Positions 1 to 9,756 of a DNA stretch of 27,432 nt are shown piece after piece. The translations under genes were made by a program, and so were the position numbers. The first letter of the stretch is position 1, and the number at the start of each line of letters is the position of its first letter. The notes under the pieces are model-generated. The model was not told the DNA's origin. It saw only the letters and a list, made by a program, of their open reading frames with translations, and made no database searches. This DNA comes from Chara braunii (taxonomy: Eukaryota > Streptophyta > Charophyceae > Charales > Characeae): the NCBI GenBank assembly GCA_003427395.1, contig BFEA01000010.1, forward strand, positions 4,514,223 to 4,541,654, given 5' to 3'.

Positions 1-256
1 TCTCTCTCTCCGCCTATGGCGCGAATGTGGCATGAACCGAGAAGACAAGTGCGCGCTGTGTAGCTATGGCGCACGTGTCTCAAAAAAAGACAAAAAAAAA
101 AAATCAGTTGGAGTTAAAAAGAAATGGGAAATTCAAAAAAAAAAACACAACAACTTGCAGGTGGTCAAGACGAAATCTCGACGTTGTCTGTGCTGGTCTT
201 CCCGCCTCTTCATGACCTCCTTGGTGCGCTGTGTCCTCGCTTCGTCCTCTCTGTCC

Positions 257-260
<4 letters not shown>

Positions 261-315
<55 letters not shown>

Positions 316-330
316 TTCTCTCTCTCTCTC
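261..330. repeat. (TC)n microsatellite
   Basis: An almost uninterrupted TC dinucleotide tract, with one TG and one TTT interruption near its right end. The long Leu/Ser-rich and Arg/Glu-rich reading frames across it are artefacts of the repeat. It lies about 45 bp upstream of a TATA-like box, so it could act as a pyrimidine-rich promoter element, but the sequence alone does not show this. Bases 1-260 hold no recognisable gene. Confidence 0.95.
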
Positions 331-373
331 ACCGTGTGGCGCCTTATCTCCCACTTACTCCGTCTCTTGGCCA

Positions 374-379
374 TATATA
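374..379 (+). promoter_or_regulatory. TATA-like box of a possible host gene
   Basis: TATATA in the context CCATATATAGTG. A CT-rich tract precedes it, and about 200 bp downstream an ATG in good context runs straight into a consensus splice donor. The interval between (about 470-530) is GA-rich, as in many plant 5' leaders. The geometry fits a Pol II core promoter, but such short AT words are common, so this is only a candidate. Confidence 0.3.
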
Positions 380-579
380 GTGTGCAGGAGGGAGGAGGTT
401 CCATCTTCAGTGGGAACAGCCGACTTGCTGCAGTTGAGTGCTTTACTTGCTCAACAATTTGTTTGGGCGGACGGGAGAGAGACAGAGAGAGACCATAACA
501 GCGAGAGAGAAAGAGAGCTACCGACATTGAGAAAGGGGGTGTTTTTGTTTTTGAGGAGGAGAGGAAGCGAGGGATCAAA

Positions 580-592
580 ATGGCTTCTGCTG
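580..592 (+). CDS. possible first coding exon (5' end only) of an unidentified gene
   Basis: ATG GCT TCT GCT G is followed at once by GTAAGT, an exact match to the plant 5' splice-site consensus. The start context (ATCAAAATGGCT, A at -3 and G at +4) is favourable, and the peptide MASA is a common plant protein start. A TATA-like box lies about 200 bp upstream and the leader is GA-rich. The DNA after the donor is a CTT/TTC repeat, as expected of an intron. I could not find the next exon, so the product is unknown. The gene may continue beyond the repeats, be broken by them, or not exist. The exon is too short for any homology. Confidence 0.3.
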
Positions 593-605
593 GTAAGTAG
601 GTGGA

Positions 606-868
606 TTGTTTCTTCTTCTTCTTCTTCATCCTCTTTTTTTTCTTTTTCTTTTTTTTCTTCTTCTTCATCTTCTTTTTTTTCTTTTTTTTTTTTTTCTTCT
701 TCTTCTTCTTTTTCTTCTTCTTCTTCTTCTTCTTCTTCTTCTTCTTCTTTTTCTTCTTCTTCTTCTTATTATTCTTCTACTTCGGCTTCTTCTTCTTCTA
801 CTTCGGCTTCTTCTTCTTCGTCTATGTATCATTATTATTATTATTATTATTCTACTTCTTCTTTTTCT
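606..868. repeat. (TTC)n-rich compound microsatellite
   Basis: Imperfect TTC/CTT trinucleotide array with T-rich interruptions, two copies of a CTACTTCGGCTTCTTCTTCT-type unit near 776-812, and a short ATT array near 830-850. It gives long poly-Ser and poly-Phe frames in two phases and a poly-Lys/Arg frame on the other strand. None should be read as a gene. Confidence 0.95.
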
Positions 869-906
869 CTTTTCGTAGCCGCTATCCTCCGCTGTTGGAC
901 ACGTGG

Positions 907-947
907 CATGTGGCAACGTCGACCCTCCGCATGTGGCAACGTCGACC
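907..947. repeat. 18-bp tandem duplication
   Basis: CATGTGGCAACGTCGACC occurs at 907-924 and again, identical, at 930-947, a 23-bp period. From 948 to 1369 the DNA is CT-rich and later GA-rich, with no coding pattern I can recognise. It contains the undetermined base at 1103. Confidence 0.85.
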
Positions 948-1369
948 TTACTTTCCTTGGCCCGATCTCCACCCGACGTCTTGCTTCCGCCCTACTCTCT
1001 GTCGCCTTTCCCCTGCCTACTGGCCTCTTTCGCACCTTCTTCAACCTCCCTCTGACCTCCGTCCGCCTGGCCGCCTCATTCCCCTTCGCTCGCCCCCTTC
1101 GTNCGCCTGATCTCTGTCTGACCTCCTCCTTCCCTCGATCTCCTCCCTCCCGTTCCTTCCTCAGCCCGCTCACCACCTGACCTCCTACTTCCATTCCTCC
1201 CTCCGTCCTACTCCCTACCTCCCCCTTCCTTCCTCGACCGGCCGCCCTTCCTTCGTAACGCCCGGCGTAAGAAATACTTCTTTTCCTTTATCCGGTGGAC
1301 GTATACGCGCCATTTGTGAGGGAGAAGGCGAGGGAGGAAAGAAGGAAGGAAAAAGGGAGGAAGGAGGTT

Positions 1370-1503
1370 ATTGTCGAAACCAACTCCTCATTGGTGACTG
1401 TATGATTTTTGTGGAATTCGACCCGGGATGGCAGAATTTTATTTTGATCTTGTATTATTGGATGTATTGTATGATGATTCGCGTTGTTTCAGTTATTATT
1501 TTC
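1370..1503 (-). repeat. solo fragment of the 6.9-kb repeat (LTR part), inverted
   Basis: This stretch is the reverse complement of about 22,990-23,120 and, slightly less well, of 16,046-16,179. By eye there are only about five or six mismatches to the 23-kb copy over 134 bp, including a shared GAATTCGACCCGGGATG core. Similarity stops abruptly on both sides. It is therefore a dispersed fragment of the same family, falling inside the interval I call its LTR. The + strand frame over 1402-1638 overlaps it and is not a gene. Confidence 0.9.
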
Positions 1504-3701
1504 ACGATGACCAGTTGCCGAGAAAAGAGGCCTCAAATTTTATCTAATTTGATGATAAAATTAAAAACAAGTAATAGAAATAAAAATAATAAAAATAAAT
1601 CAAAACAAGCGATTACCTTGTCATTTAACAATTTTTAATGGATCGAACTTTCGTTGAATTTTAACCGCAATTTTTAATGGATCGCACTACAATGGAATGG
1701 ACCAACGAGTACATCAAGAGTTGTATCAACGAAACTGGCTTCTGGTTGCAATGGCCGCGTCAGGTTGGTACGGCCACTCGGACAGCGAAGGTACAGGGCA
1801 CCACGGCTCAATGATGAGATGATTGGTTCGATCACTCGATCAACATTGGTAAAACTTACGAAAGTGCGGTACTATTATCTCTGACACGGTCACTGGACTG
1901 ACACTGGTCTGGTACAGTTGCTGGTTCGGCAAGGCTACAGTTCTCTGCAATTTGAAACGATTATCTTTGGTACAATTTCTAGTTTGCCCCTGGTATAGCA
2001 ACGGTACAGACCACTACAGTTCGATGTTAATGCTTGGTACGGCTACTGGAACATCAACAACTGGATCAGAACTGGAATGCTCCTCTGCGGTCTGATACTG
2101 TTATTTCTTGATACGGTGTGGGGCATGGGGTTGATCCACTTGATATAGACTGAGGGCCCTCGGTACCTGCAGAACTGCCGTTGCAGGTGTAAGGTGTTCG
2201 GGGCTTGAGGCTAAAATTTCGTTGGTACTGCGGGTACAGGCGAACCTGTCCTCGACTACGGGCAGATACTGGCTGGCAAGGGGCTGATGCTTTCCCTGGG
2301 GCCAATGCCACAACTCCTGGAGTAATATAGGAAGACCAAGACCAACACAAAAGAGAGAGAACAAGCGGACAGGGAGGGAGTTCTTTAGGGCATGCATAAC
2401 GTACTCAGCGTGATATCACCGACTGAGATGGTGCCAGGGAGCAGCGCTGGCGAACATCTAGGAGGTGACGCTTGGCGCAGGACAACACTCAGAGATGAAT
2501 TTGGCATCTGCAACGGACTTGTGGAAAGCGCCTGATTGGGACAGGCGCGAAGCATCTGAAAGAGAGAGAGTTTGATGGCGTGCATGGCGCCCGCAGTATC
2601 GCATGTGAACCACTGCACGCGCGCTCCAGTGGGAAGAACCCTGTGTGTGTGAAGGCAAAGAGGAAGAGCAAAGGGCGGAACTAGTGAACGAGTATGATTC
2701 TGGTAGTGTGAGAGTGGGAGAGCGGACGAGTGTGGGAAAGAGAGAAGGAGAGTGAGAATTGGAGAGAGGGAGTGAATGAGAAGAGAGAGGAAAAAGGAGT
2801 GTTGACATATTTGGTTATTTAAAACGATTTATTTATTTATCCGAACTTGCTGCTGCTGACTGCATTTCGCCCTGAAGGTTGGAGAGCGCGCTTAGTTTCC
2901 GAAGCGGGCAGATGTGGGGAAGAGAGAGGTAGCAAGTCAACAGGCGGTAAACTATGGGAGAAGTAATTTCAAGTGCAAGCAAGAATGTTGGGCCATGCTT
3001 ACGTCTGAGTGCCTACAAGTATGTACCCGCAAACGGATTGCTAGTCGGTAGGACTGATCAGTCTCGTGTAAATGAGTGAAGGGGAAAGCGAAGGAGCGGG
3101 CGATAGTGTGTAGGAAAGGGAAAGAGGAAAATGGAGTGAGAGGACGGGATGTGATCTTTACATGCCCTACCAAATAGCAAACCAGCGGACTTGAAGTTCG
3201 TGGTCGTCCTGCCACATGCTGATGATTGTTTGGTCTGATGTAAAGCAGTGACCGAACCTGCCTTGAAACTTGTCCAGGCATTCATAAGGGAGAGAAAGAC
3301 CGCTCTTATCAATGAAACTGGAAATGTGTGTGAATGTCTCAACGTAACGAAAGAGTGGTGGAGAGTGATAGGGCAGACACGAGCAAGAGCTTGTAAGCAT
3401 TATTGACAGTCGGGTTCCCCACGGAGAGGGCCGCTACGTAGTCTCATTTCACCCGTATCAACAGCCTCGACACCTAAAATAAGCCTGGTACAATTAAATC
3501 AATACAGGATCAAGTTTGACTCAACAAAAGTTACAAAAGGGTGAGGTTCGTCTAATTCCTGAGTAAACCATGCGCGAGAGCATTCATGGGTAAGTTGGCC
3601 TGACGAAGACACACCCCTCGATTGCGGGTTTGATTGTATCTCATCAGTGTACTTGTTGGTGCCGCGGGATATCTCACCTCTTGAGACAAATTTGTATATA
3701 T
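1504..3701. other. unassigned flank, no recognisable gene
   Basis: I see no gene, RNA or mobile element here. Local structure: AATTTTTAATGGATCG occurs twice near 1630-1685. The word GGTAC recurs about ten times between 1770 and 2240. GA-rich purine stretches fill roughly 2560-2810 and 3070-3150. Several minus-strand frames of 60-116 codons are open, but they have low-complexity composition (Ser/Pro/Leu/His) and no domain that I recognise. This is the left flank of the Ty3/gypsy element. Confidence 0.6.
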
Positions 3702-4683
3702 TGCAATGAACCCAGATCGTGAAGGCACTTGTAAACAATGCAAGCCCCGATGAATATCAACCTGCTGATGATTATCAATAATCATAATCGTGTCCAGATA
3801 GAATAAGAACGGATAATCATATATAGACGAAGGAGAGAGGAGGGAGATTAGACTTAGAAGAAGAATAAAAGACAAATGCCCACTTCTGCTTCGGGCTCCC
3901 TCCTGTATCACCGACTCAAATAATCAATAGTCTGAACGCACATCTGAAGTTCTATTACAATGTGTCACGTGACACGTCGATCAGTCCCTCATCAGCGTAC
4001 TGGAACAATGTCGACCTCAAGATAACTAGGTACGTGTCCACAATCGCCCCAAAGTCATGATCTCCTCCCGAGTGACGATGAATCAGAACAGCAGTGCCAG
4101 TCACGTAGCCCAGCCACGTCAGCTACAGTACATGTGGCAGCAGCCACGTCAGCAGTGACGCGTGGCAACTGCCATGTCAGCATACCCTGAAGACAATAGC
4201 CAGCTAGCCACCATGCCAAGCTATCAGCGCATCGTCGTAGTCACCCATGTGCCAGCACAAAACCAGCGTCCAGCCAACATCGCAACGTTGAGCCAACGTT
4301 GTCGTCAACTCGTGAAGTCAGCATTGATGCAAGACCAAATGAATATCAAAGTTAGGAAGTCGGCGCTTATGTAGCATTGACGCGAAATCTAAACCCCAGA
4401 TGTTGCATCCCTCAGCCGTCAAGATCTCAATGCAAATGACGACCGAGATTGTCCTGAAACTAAATTCCTTCTGGCCTTGATGCTGTTTGGGTGCCTGCGC
4501 ACAACAAGTGAGTGTATCCGACCAAGGGCCTGAGCGCAATACCTTTGACCTGACAGTTGACTTAGTCTTTTGACTTCCCACGGGCAGTGTGTGGTCACAC
4601 TGCCTGGCTCAGGCCGAGTTTGGCCTGCATCGTCTGGCCTCCGTTTTGAGGGCCTAGACTGTTGCAGAACACGGTTTACTGCA
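3702..4683 (-). repeat. 3' LTR of the Ty3/gypsy element
   Basis: A direct copy of 11894-12877. On the minus strand it begins TGCAGTAA and ends TTCATTGCA, the expected TG...CA form with short inverted ends. It contains several CCACGTCAGC words (about 4115-4180). A possible poly(A) signal is degenerate here (AATAGA at 3951-3956). The internal DNA just before it (4684-4702) is only partly purine on the minus strand (AAAATGGGTCGGCAGGAA), so the polypurine tract is poor or decayed. Confidence 0.9.
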
Positions 4684-4722
4684 TTCCTGCCGACCCATTT
4701 TCGAGCTCCATCGCAGAAATAA

Positions 4723-5040
4723 CTAAGACTTCAACCCACGTTCATATGTAGATACAATATCCGGAGCAGTTTCAAGTAATTCTCGTTTACTAAACCATCT
4801 GTCCTCAGATGGTGCCTGAATTACTTCTGGGTCGTCCACGTCCACCTGTAGAAAAATACCTATGCTCTATGATCTGGTCTACTTCATATTTGCCGTCCAT
4901 GGATGGTGGAATCATAGATGGTCTATTTGGGAACCCATTTCCTTTTACATAGGGCAACAATTTGGACGCGTGAAAGACAAGATACGTTTTGAGGTGAGGG
5001 GGAATGTCAATAAGATAAGACGGTCCCTCTGCATTCCCAA
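4723..5040 (-). pseudogene. integrase C-terminus with chromodomain-like remnant
   Basis: Shifted one frame from the upstream integrase, this part reads GPSYLIDIPPHL...VFHASKLLPY, the conserved block near the end of Ty3/gypsy integrases. It continues with YEVDQIIEHRYF, which resembles the first strand of a chromodomain. After a frame change come DRWFSKRELLETAP and DIVSTYE, which resemble the final helix (pattern TWE...L..AP.IV..YE), ending at TAG (4723-4725), 39 bp before the LTR. The middle of a chromodomain (the YLVKWKGY-type strand) is not visible. It was deleted or has decayed. In intact chromoviruses this domain steers insertion to particular chromatin. Here the match is recognisable but partial. 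Confidence 0.65.
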
Positions 5041-6213
5041 TTACTTTGAGAACTTCTCAGGGTCCAAAATAGACAAGCAAAAGTTGAGACACATCTTCTT
5101 CCAACGAAAACTCTTTTGACTTGACCAGACTAGATCACCTTCCTTGAATGTGGATGGTCGGCGATGCTTTTTAGCTTGTTGAATTATTTGGTCCTTAGCT
5201 TTCTTCATATTGTCCTTTACTTTCTTAATGTCTTTTTGAAACAATACTGCATACTCCCGGATCCCTGGAGATAACCTAAGGAATTGGTGTCGTGTTAGCA
5301 CATCAATGGGGTGCTTAGGTTTCCACCCCTTGTGAAGTGCATTAGGCGTACGCCCTGTAGTGGTATGAATACTACTGTTGTATGCACTTGCTGTTTTGGG
5401 TAAGTTATCGTCCCAATCAATCTGATCGGGTCTCACATACATGTGCAAAAGCTGCTGGCACAAACGGTTCATCTACTCACTTTGTCCATTCGTTTCAGGG
5501 TGTCGCCCTGACGACGTGGTCAGCCGTGTACCGTATGCTTCCATAAGCTTTTGCCATGACATACTTATGAACTTGGCATCACGGTCAGATACAATGAAGT
5601 GAGGAAAACCATACTCAGTTACCCATCGCATCTGAAACTTTTGGATGACAAGTTATGTTCGCGCTTCTGCGGGTAAGGGAATAAGCATGGCATATTTAGA
5701 AGAACAATCCACAATAACCATTGCTTGACGATTGTCGTTCCGGCTTTTGGCGAGGCTCATGAAGTCAATCGAGATAGACTCACCTGGTTCGCTAGGAATC
5801 GGTAATGGTTTTAGAAGACCAAGTGGATTCTCATGTGAAGGTTTGTTCCTCTGACATACCAAACATGCACGAACATAAGTTAGTACGTCTTCTTTCAATC
5901 TCTTCCACTCAAAGCGTTCTCTAACTTCTACGTAAGTTTTCTTGAAACCAAAATGTCCTTCAAAGTCATGACATTTTCCAATCAGCAGACTTTTAATTTC
6001 TTCTTGATTAGAAATACACAATCTTTGTTCAGTTTGGTCTAACAAGAAAAGCAAACCATCGGTCACTCTATAGTCCGGAAAAAGAGATGAATTTTTCGCA
6101 AGGATATCCATGATAGGCTTCCAAATAGGATCACTAGCATATCCTTCATGAATTTTATCTTTCAAATCACTCTCAACGTCTAAGTAAAAGACAATAGTAC
6201 CAAAGAAACCACA
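5041..6213 (-). pseudogene. Ty3/gypsy integrase, inactivated
   Basis: One frame covers the whole integrase, with two in-frame stops: TAA at 5653-5655 and TAG at 5473-5475. The N-terminal zinc-binding HHCC motif is present: His-x4-His in CHDFEGH (about 5950) and CLVC (about 5855). The catalytic core follows: the first Asp in SISIDFM, the second in VSDRDAKF (about 5580) and the Glu in GQSE, which directly precedes the TAG. The DDE residues therefore survive, but the protein would be broken between the first and second Asp and just after the Glu. Intact enzyme would join retrotransposon cDNA ends to chromosomal DNA. A TAA at 5038-5040 and a frame change separate it from its C-terminal tail. Confidence 0.9.
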
Positions 6214-6945
6214 ATGTATGGACAATGCATCTGCAACCACGTTAGACTTACCTTTGATAGTTTTCAATTCAAAATCAAAAATATAAATGAATGAAGACCA
6301 ACGTACTGGCTTATCAGAGAGTATAGGCTGTGTCTTTATCCACTTCAAAGTAGAGTGGTCTGAGTACACAGTGAAGTGTCTCCCTAACAAGTAGTGCTTC
6401 CATGTGTCCAATGCACAGATTAAAGCAAAAAGTTCTCTTTCATAGGTGGAGTTGGCGACCTTTTCCGATGGTAGTCGTGCAGACATAAACTCAATAGGTT
6501 TATAATCATTGTCATTGTTTTGTTGAAAGATTGTGTCAATTTCATACTGACTTGCATTAGTAGTAACGATGAAGGGAAGAGACGGTTCAACAATTTTCAG
6601 AATAGGGTAGTGAGTCAACGCATACTTTACCTTCTTGAAGGAGGACTCAAAGTCTTTATCCCACAACCAGATAGTTCCTTTCTTCAATAATTTTCTCATT
6701 GGTGCGGCAATCTTTGAGAAGTTCCTTACAAACTTTCTATAGTAGCTTGTCAAGCCAAAGAAAGATCGTAACTCAGTTACAAACTTAGGTCGTGGTCAAT
6801 CTCTAATTGCTGATATTTTCTTTTCTTCGGGCCTTAGACCCTCCTCGTTCACTATATGTCCAAGGTATAAGACTTCAGACTTAGCGAACTTAGACTTCTT
6901 TGGGTTTAGCTTGAAGTATCTTCTCGCAACTTTCCTAATATGAGA
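6214..6945 (-). pseudogene. RT thumb/connection and RNase H domain, inactivated
   Basis: In the same frame as the integrase. It starts with the end of RT (SEVLYLGHIVNEEGL), then a TGA at 6796-6798 exactly where Ty3/gypsy proteins have Trp in the D-W-P-x-P motif, then FFGLTSYYRKF. RNase H follows: FIVTTNASQY carries Asn where the family has the first catalytic Asp (TDAS). YERELFAL supplies the Glu, YSDHSTLKW the second Asp and NVVADALS the last. The first metal-binding residue is thus lost, in addition to the stop. The function in intact elements is to degrade the RNA strand of the RNA-DNA hybrid during replication. Confidence 0.9.
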
Positions 6946-7301
6946 TGTAGGTGTTTTTCGTGATCTTCTAGCATCTTACTATACACTAGAATGTCGTCGA
7001 GATAGACAATGACGAACTGGTCCAACCATTGATGAAACAATTCATTCATGGATCTTTGGAAGGCCTTAATCAGTCCGAAACGCATAACCACGAATTCGTA
7101 GTGACCATACCTGGTTCGAAACGCAATCTTGTGTTGATCCGCGGGATCCACCTCGATCTGGTGGTATCCAGACTTTAGATCAATCTTACTAAAGAACTTG
7201 CAACCCTGCAACTGGTCCAACAAGTCGTCAATGCGTGGAAGTGGTTCGACGTTCTTAACAGTGACGACATTCAGCCCTTTGTAGTCAATACAAAGATGCA
7301 A
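6906..7301 (-). pseudogene. reverse transcriptase catalytic core, inactivated
   Basis: Starts CIDYKGLN, contains the PLPRIDDLLDQLQG block, the first catalytic Asp in FSKIDLKSGYHQIEV (residue 41 of this stretch) and the active site VIVYLDDILVYS (YLDD at residues 100-103). The block usually reading MPFGLTNAPATFQ is altered to MRFGLIKAFQ: Pro became Arg and two to three residues are missing. That should damage the fold even though the aspartates remain. The frame ends at a stop near 6906 because of a frameshift around 6945; the RT continues in another frame. Upstream, one missing A in a run near 7317 puts it out of frame with the preceding VPK motif. Confidence 0.92.
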
Positions 7302-7666
7302 CTCACCTTCCTTTTGGGCACAAATAGGACAGGGGCACCGTAAGGAGAGGAGCTAGGACGAATCCATCATTTTTTTGTTAAGTCCTACAACTGCTTCTTA
7401 AGTTCCTCAAGTTCCCTAGGAGACATTCAGTAGATAGGGTCCTTGGGAATCCTACTGCTAGGAATAATTTCAATTGTGTGCTTGATAGCAAGATTGATTA
7501 TTCCTGTTGGTTCAATTTGCAGATTTTTATACTCCTCCAGGAGTTTCTCAATCACAGGAAGATAGGAAGTAGAACATTCGCGTACCATCTTCACTAAAAG
7601 CATCACTACTTCCTGCTTCAATTCTTCTTTGAAACCATCGATCGAAATGTTGGGTAACTCATGCAA
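7302..7666 (-). pseudogene. protease-RT linker and RT N-terminus with three stops
   Basis: Reads LLHELPNISIDGFKEELK and later PSSRIPKDPIY, the segment preceding gypsy RTs, then stop, MSPRELEELKKQL, stop, DLTKK, stop, WIRPSSSPYGAPVLFVPK. The last block is the conserved RT entry motif (IRPSxSPxxxPVxFVxKKxG). The three stops lie between about 7365 and 7430. The frame differs by one base from the protease before it (shift near 7670) and from the RT core after it. The segment is clearly homologous and clearly broken. Confidence 0.85.
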
Positions 7667-8366
7667 CAGAAAGACGGACTAGAGTCAGAGTCAGACTTAT
7701 GATACAGTTTGATTGGTTTCAATTCAAAATGTGCATCCCTCAGTTGTACTATCTTCTCTTTGAAATTGATTTCTGAGTTGACTTCCTCGTGCCAATCCAT
7801 ACCCAAAATCAAATCAAAGGGTAAATTTTTTTCCACAAGGAAGGATACTTCATCTAAAATCTTCTTACCTTTCTTGGTTTGGAAACAATACTTAACATGA
7901 TCAACACACTGAGTGATAGTGATCGTGCTTCTGTCAGTCGAAATAAACGTGATAGGTCGAGACAAATCTTTCACTTTCATTCCGAGATGCAACTTGCGGA
8001 TTGCTTTCTCGGATATGTAGGATCGCGTCGATCCTGAGTCCAATAATGCACCTACACGTATATGTGCAATCTCTAAATCCGCGATTAATAGGTCACCCTT
8101 AGACTTAGATTTCTCAGCCCACGAACTTCGTAGTGCCAGCAACTTGTTATCGAGCTCGTCAAGAGAGTCATCCAAAGAGACAGTGCATAAGACAAGTTCA
8201 GGGTGGTCTGGACGATGGGCCGAAGAAGAACCATCCTCTGCCATGTGAGTCAAAGGATTGAAAGGGTTAGTAGGCGCCTTACCTTCATCTACATCCAAAC
8301 CCTTAGACTCAATAGGAGCATATGTTACTCCTACTGGCCGCTCACTTTTGGGTTTCAGATTAACGA
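7667..8366 (-). pseudogene. retroviral-type aspartic protease region of pol
   Basis: One long frame carries the active-site motif ALLDSGSTRSYIS (Asp-Ser-Gly instead of the commoner Asp-Thr-Gly) and, about 75 residues later, the second family signature FDLILGMDWHEE. In these elements the enzyme cuts the Gag-Pol precursor. The domain itself looks uninterrupted. The upstream part of the frame (about 8200-8340) is an acidic linker. The frame is offset by -1 relative to gag, consistent either with programmed -1 frameshifting or with decay. Everything downstream is broken, so the product is not functional as part of Pol. Confidence 0.85.
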
Positions 8367-8408
8367 GCACCAAGCACTCATATGCCCTGCAGTGCCACAC
8401 TTCAGGCA
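8367..8408 (-). pseudogene. Gag CCHC zinc knuckle
   Basis: The minus strand encodes CLKCGTAGHMSAWC, an exact C-x2-C-x4-H-x4-C zinc knuckle, the RNA-binding motif of retroelement nucleocapsids. It is in the same frame as the preceding gag segment (8433-9026) but separated from it by two consecutive stops, TGA 8433-8435 and TAG 8430-8432. A further TGA follows the knuckle almost at once, and gag would end near 8341. Confidence 0.85.
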
Positions 8409-9644
8409 TTGTGCGTTGTCCATCCGCTCCTATCACGTTTCTCGTGACACGCCCATCTTTTCCCACGGCCTCCCGGCCGCAATTCCGGGATGCTCTGGGA
8501 ATGAGCGTGGTCTCTTCTTCTTTACCGCCGGTCGTGGTCCTCCCTTATTGACCACGGCAGCAGTGACTTCCCCCTTCCCAGACTCACTGCTGCTCGCCAC
8601 ACCCTCGGCCTCCAATGGCCACTTCTCCACGGTATCGTCATCAAAGGCGATGAGGGTGTGGTTCTGGCGCTTTTGGCGCCAAAGCATCCGCTTCCCTGAT
8701 CCTGCACCACCACCAAACTTCATAAGAGATGCATACGAGTTCTTTACCTGAGAGGTCATTTGCTCCCTTTGGAGAGCAAAATCGCGAAACTGCCTGTAAT
8801 TATACTTACCAGATTTTGACTCTGCCATGCGTTGTCCTCGAATGGGCTCAGGTACAGCGCAAAAATAGATATATAAGACTCGGTTGTCCTGCAAGTTCAA
8901 TCCAGGAACCTGCAACAACTGATCAACTTCCCGAGACAAAGCTTCTACCGAGGTCCAATGTTTTTTACCAATGGTAGACCTTGTTGGTCGTCGTCTTGTC
9001 CAAGAAGCGTTCCTTAATCTTACCAAGGAACTGCTTCATGTTCAAAGTTGCAGCCTACTCCCCAATATCATCAACCCCCCCTGTGTTGGCTTCAACCAAA
9101 ACCCATTCCCTTGCTTCCCCCCCAAAACAAGAAGTAGAGAAAGCAATTTGGGACTCGGGTTCAACAGGGGCCGTACCACAATATGTCAGTATCTGGGCAA
9201 TCCACAACATCAAATTTTCACCCTTGCTTTTGCTGAATGTGTAAGGCAATTTCCTCTTGATTTTTTTTTTCTTCTTAGGTTTCTCAGACTGTGTGGTTTT
9301 CTTCTGGAGATTTCGGCGGACTCGGAGCCTCCCCTTTCTTTTCTTTCGGTTTTTTAGTCTCTTCCTTAAGAGACATGATGACATCTCCCATTAATTTCTT
9401 TGTTTTTTCTTTTTTTTCTGTTTTGACTTCCTCAACCACTTGTTCGTAGTCCCGCGGCCACATCATCAATCTGTGTCTCCATTTGTTCACCGTACTGATC
9501 AATTTTTATCTCAAGATGAGCTACGTAGGTCACAAGTTGAGCCAAAAAAAAATTATGATCTTCCCCTTCGGTCTTGATGACAGTTTGTCTGATTTCTTGG
9601 ATTTCTGCTCTTGCTGTTCACTCCTTTTTTTTTCTTTCTCAATT
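8409..9644 (-). pseudogene. Gag central/capsid region, frameshifted
   Basis: Gag-like blocks lie in changing frames. A Lys/Glu-rich segment (about 9290-9640) is followed by KLPYTFSKSKGENLMLWIAQ and QIAFSTSCFGGEAREWVL (about 9070-9245); the A..C.GG.A..W pattern is typical of retrotransposon gag proteins. After a TAG (about 9052) come FLGKIKERFLDKTT and, after a one-base shift near 8965, HWTSVEALSREVDQLLQVPG, PEPIRGQ and YNYRQFRDFALQREQM. A Gly-rich basic linker then leads to the zinc knuckle. Gag would form the particle shell around element RNA. At least two frameshifts and three stops make it non-functional. A run of nine A's near 9544 is one likely shift site. Confidence 0.8.
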
Positions 9645-9652
9645 CTTCTTTC
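9645..9652. repeat. target-site duplication, left copy (MITE-1)
   Basis: CTTCTTTC directly abuts the left end of MITE-1 and is repeated exactly at 10341-10348. Eight bases is the duplication length of hAT transposons. The surrounding DNA is CT-rich, so a chance match is somewhat more likely than usual. Confidence 0.65.
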
Positions 9653-9722
9653 CGGGGTAGCACCCCGTACGCGTACGTATTCCGCCGTACGCGTACGAAC
9701 CCAAAATCGCACGTACGTGTAC

Positions 9723-9756
<34 letters not shown>

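Noticed and set aside
32-1194. Long overlapping frames rich in Ser/Leu, Phe, Lys or Arg/Glu on both strands
   Set aside because: They are translations of TC and TTC microsatellites; several phases are open at once and none has a domain.
2066-3400. Minus-strand frames of 60-116 codons
   Set aside because: Composition is low in complexity, frames overlap one another, and no motif or promoter/splice structure supports them.
3552-3911. 119-codon minus frame resembling one at 11922-12104
   Set aside because: The shared part lies in the two LTRs of the gypsy element; it is repeat homology, not a conserved protein.
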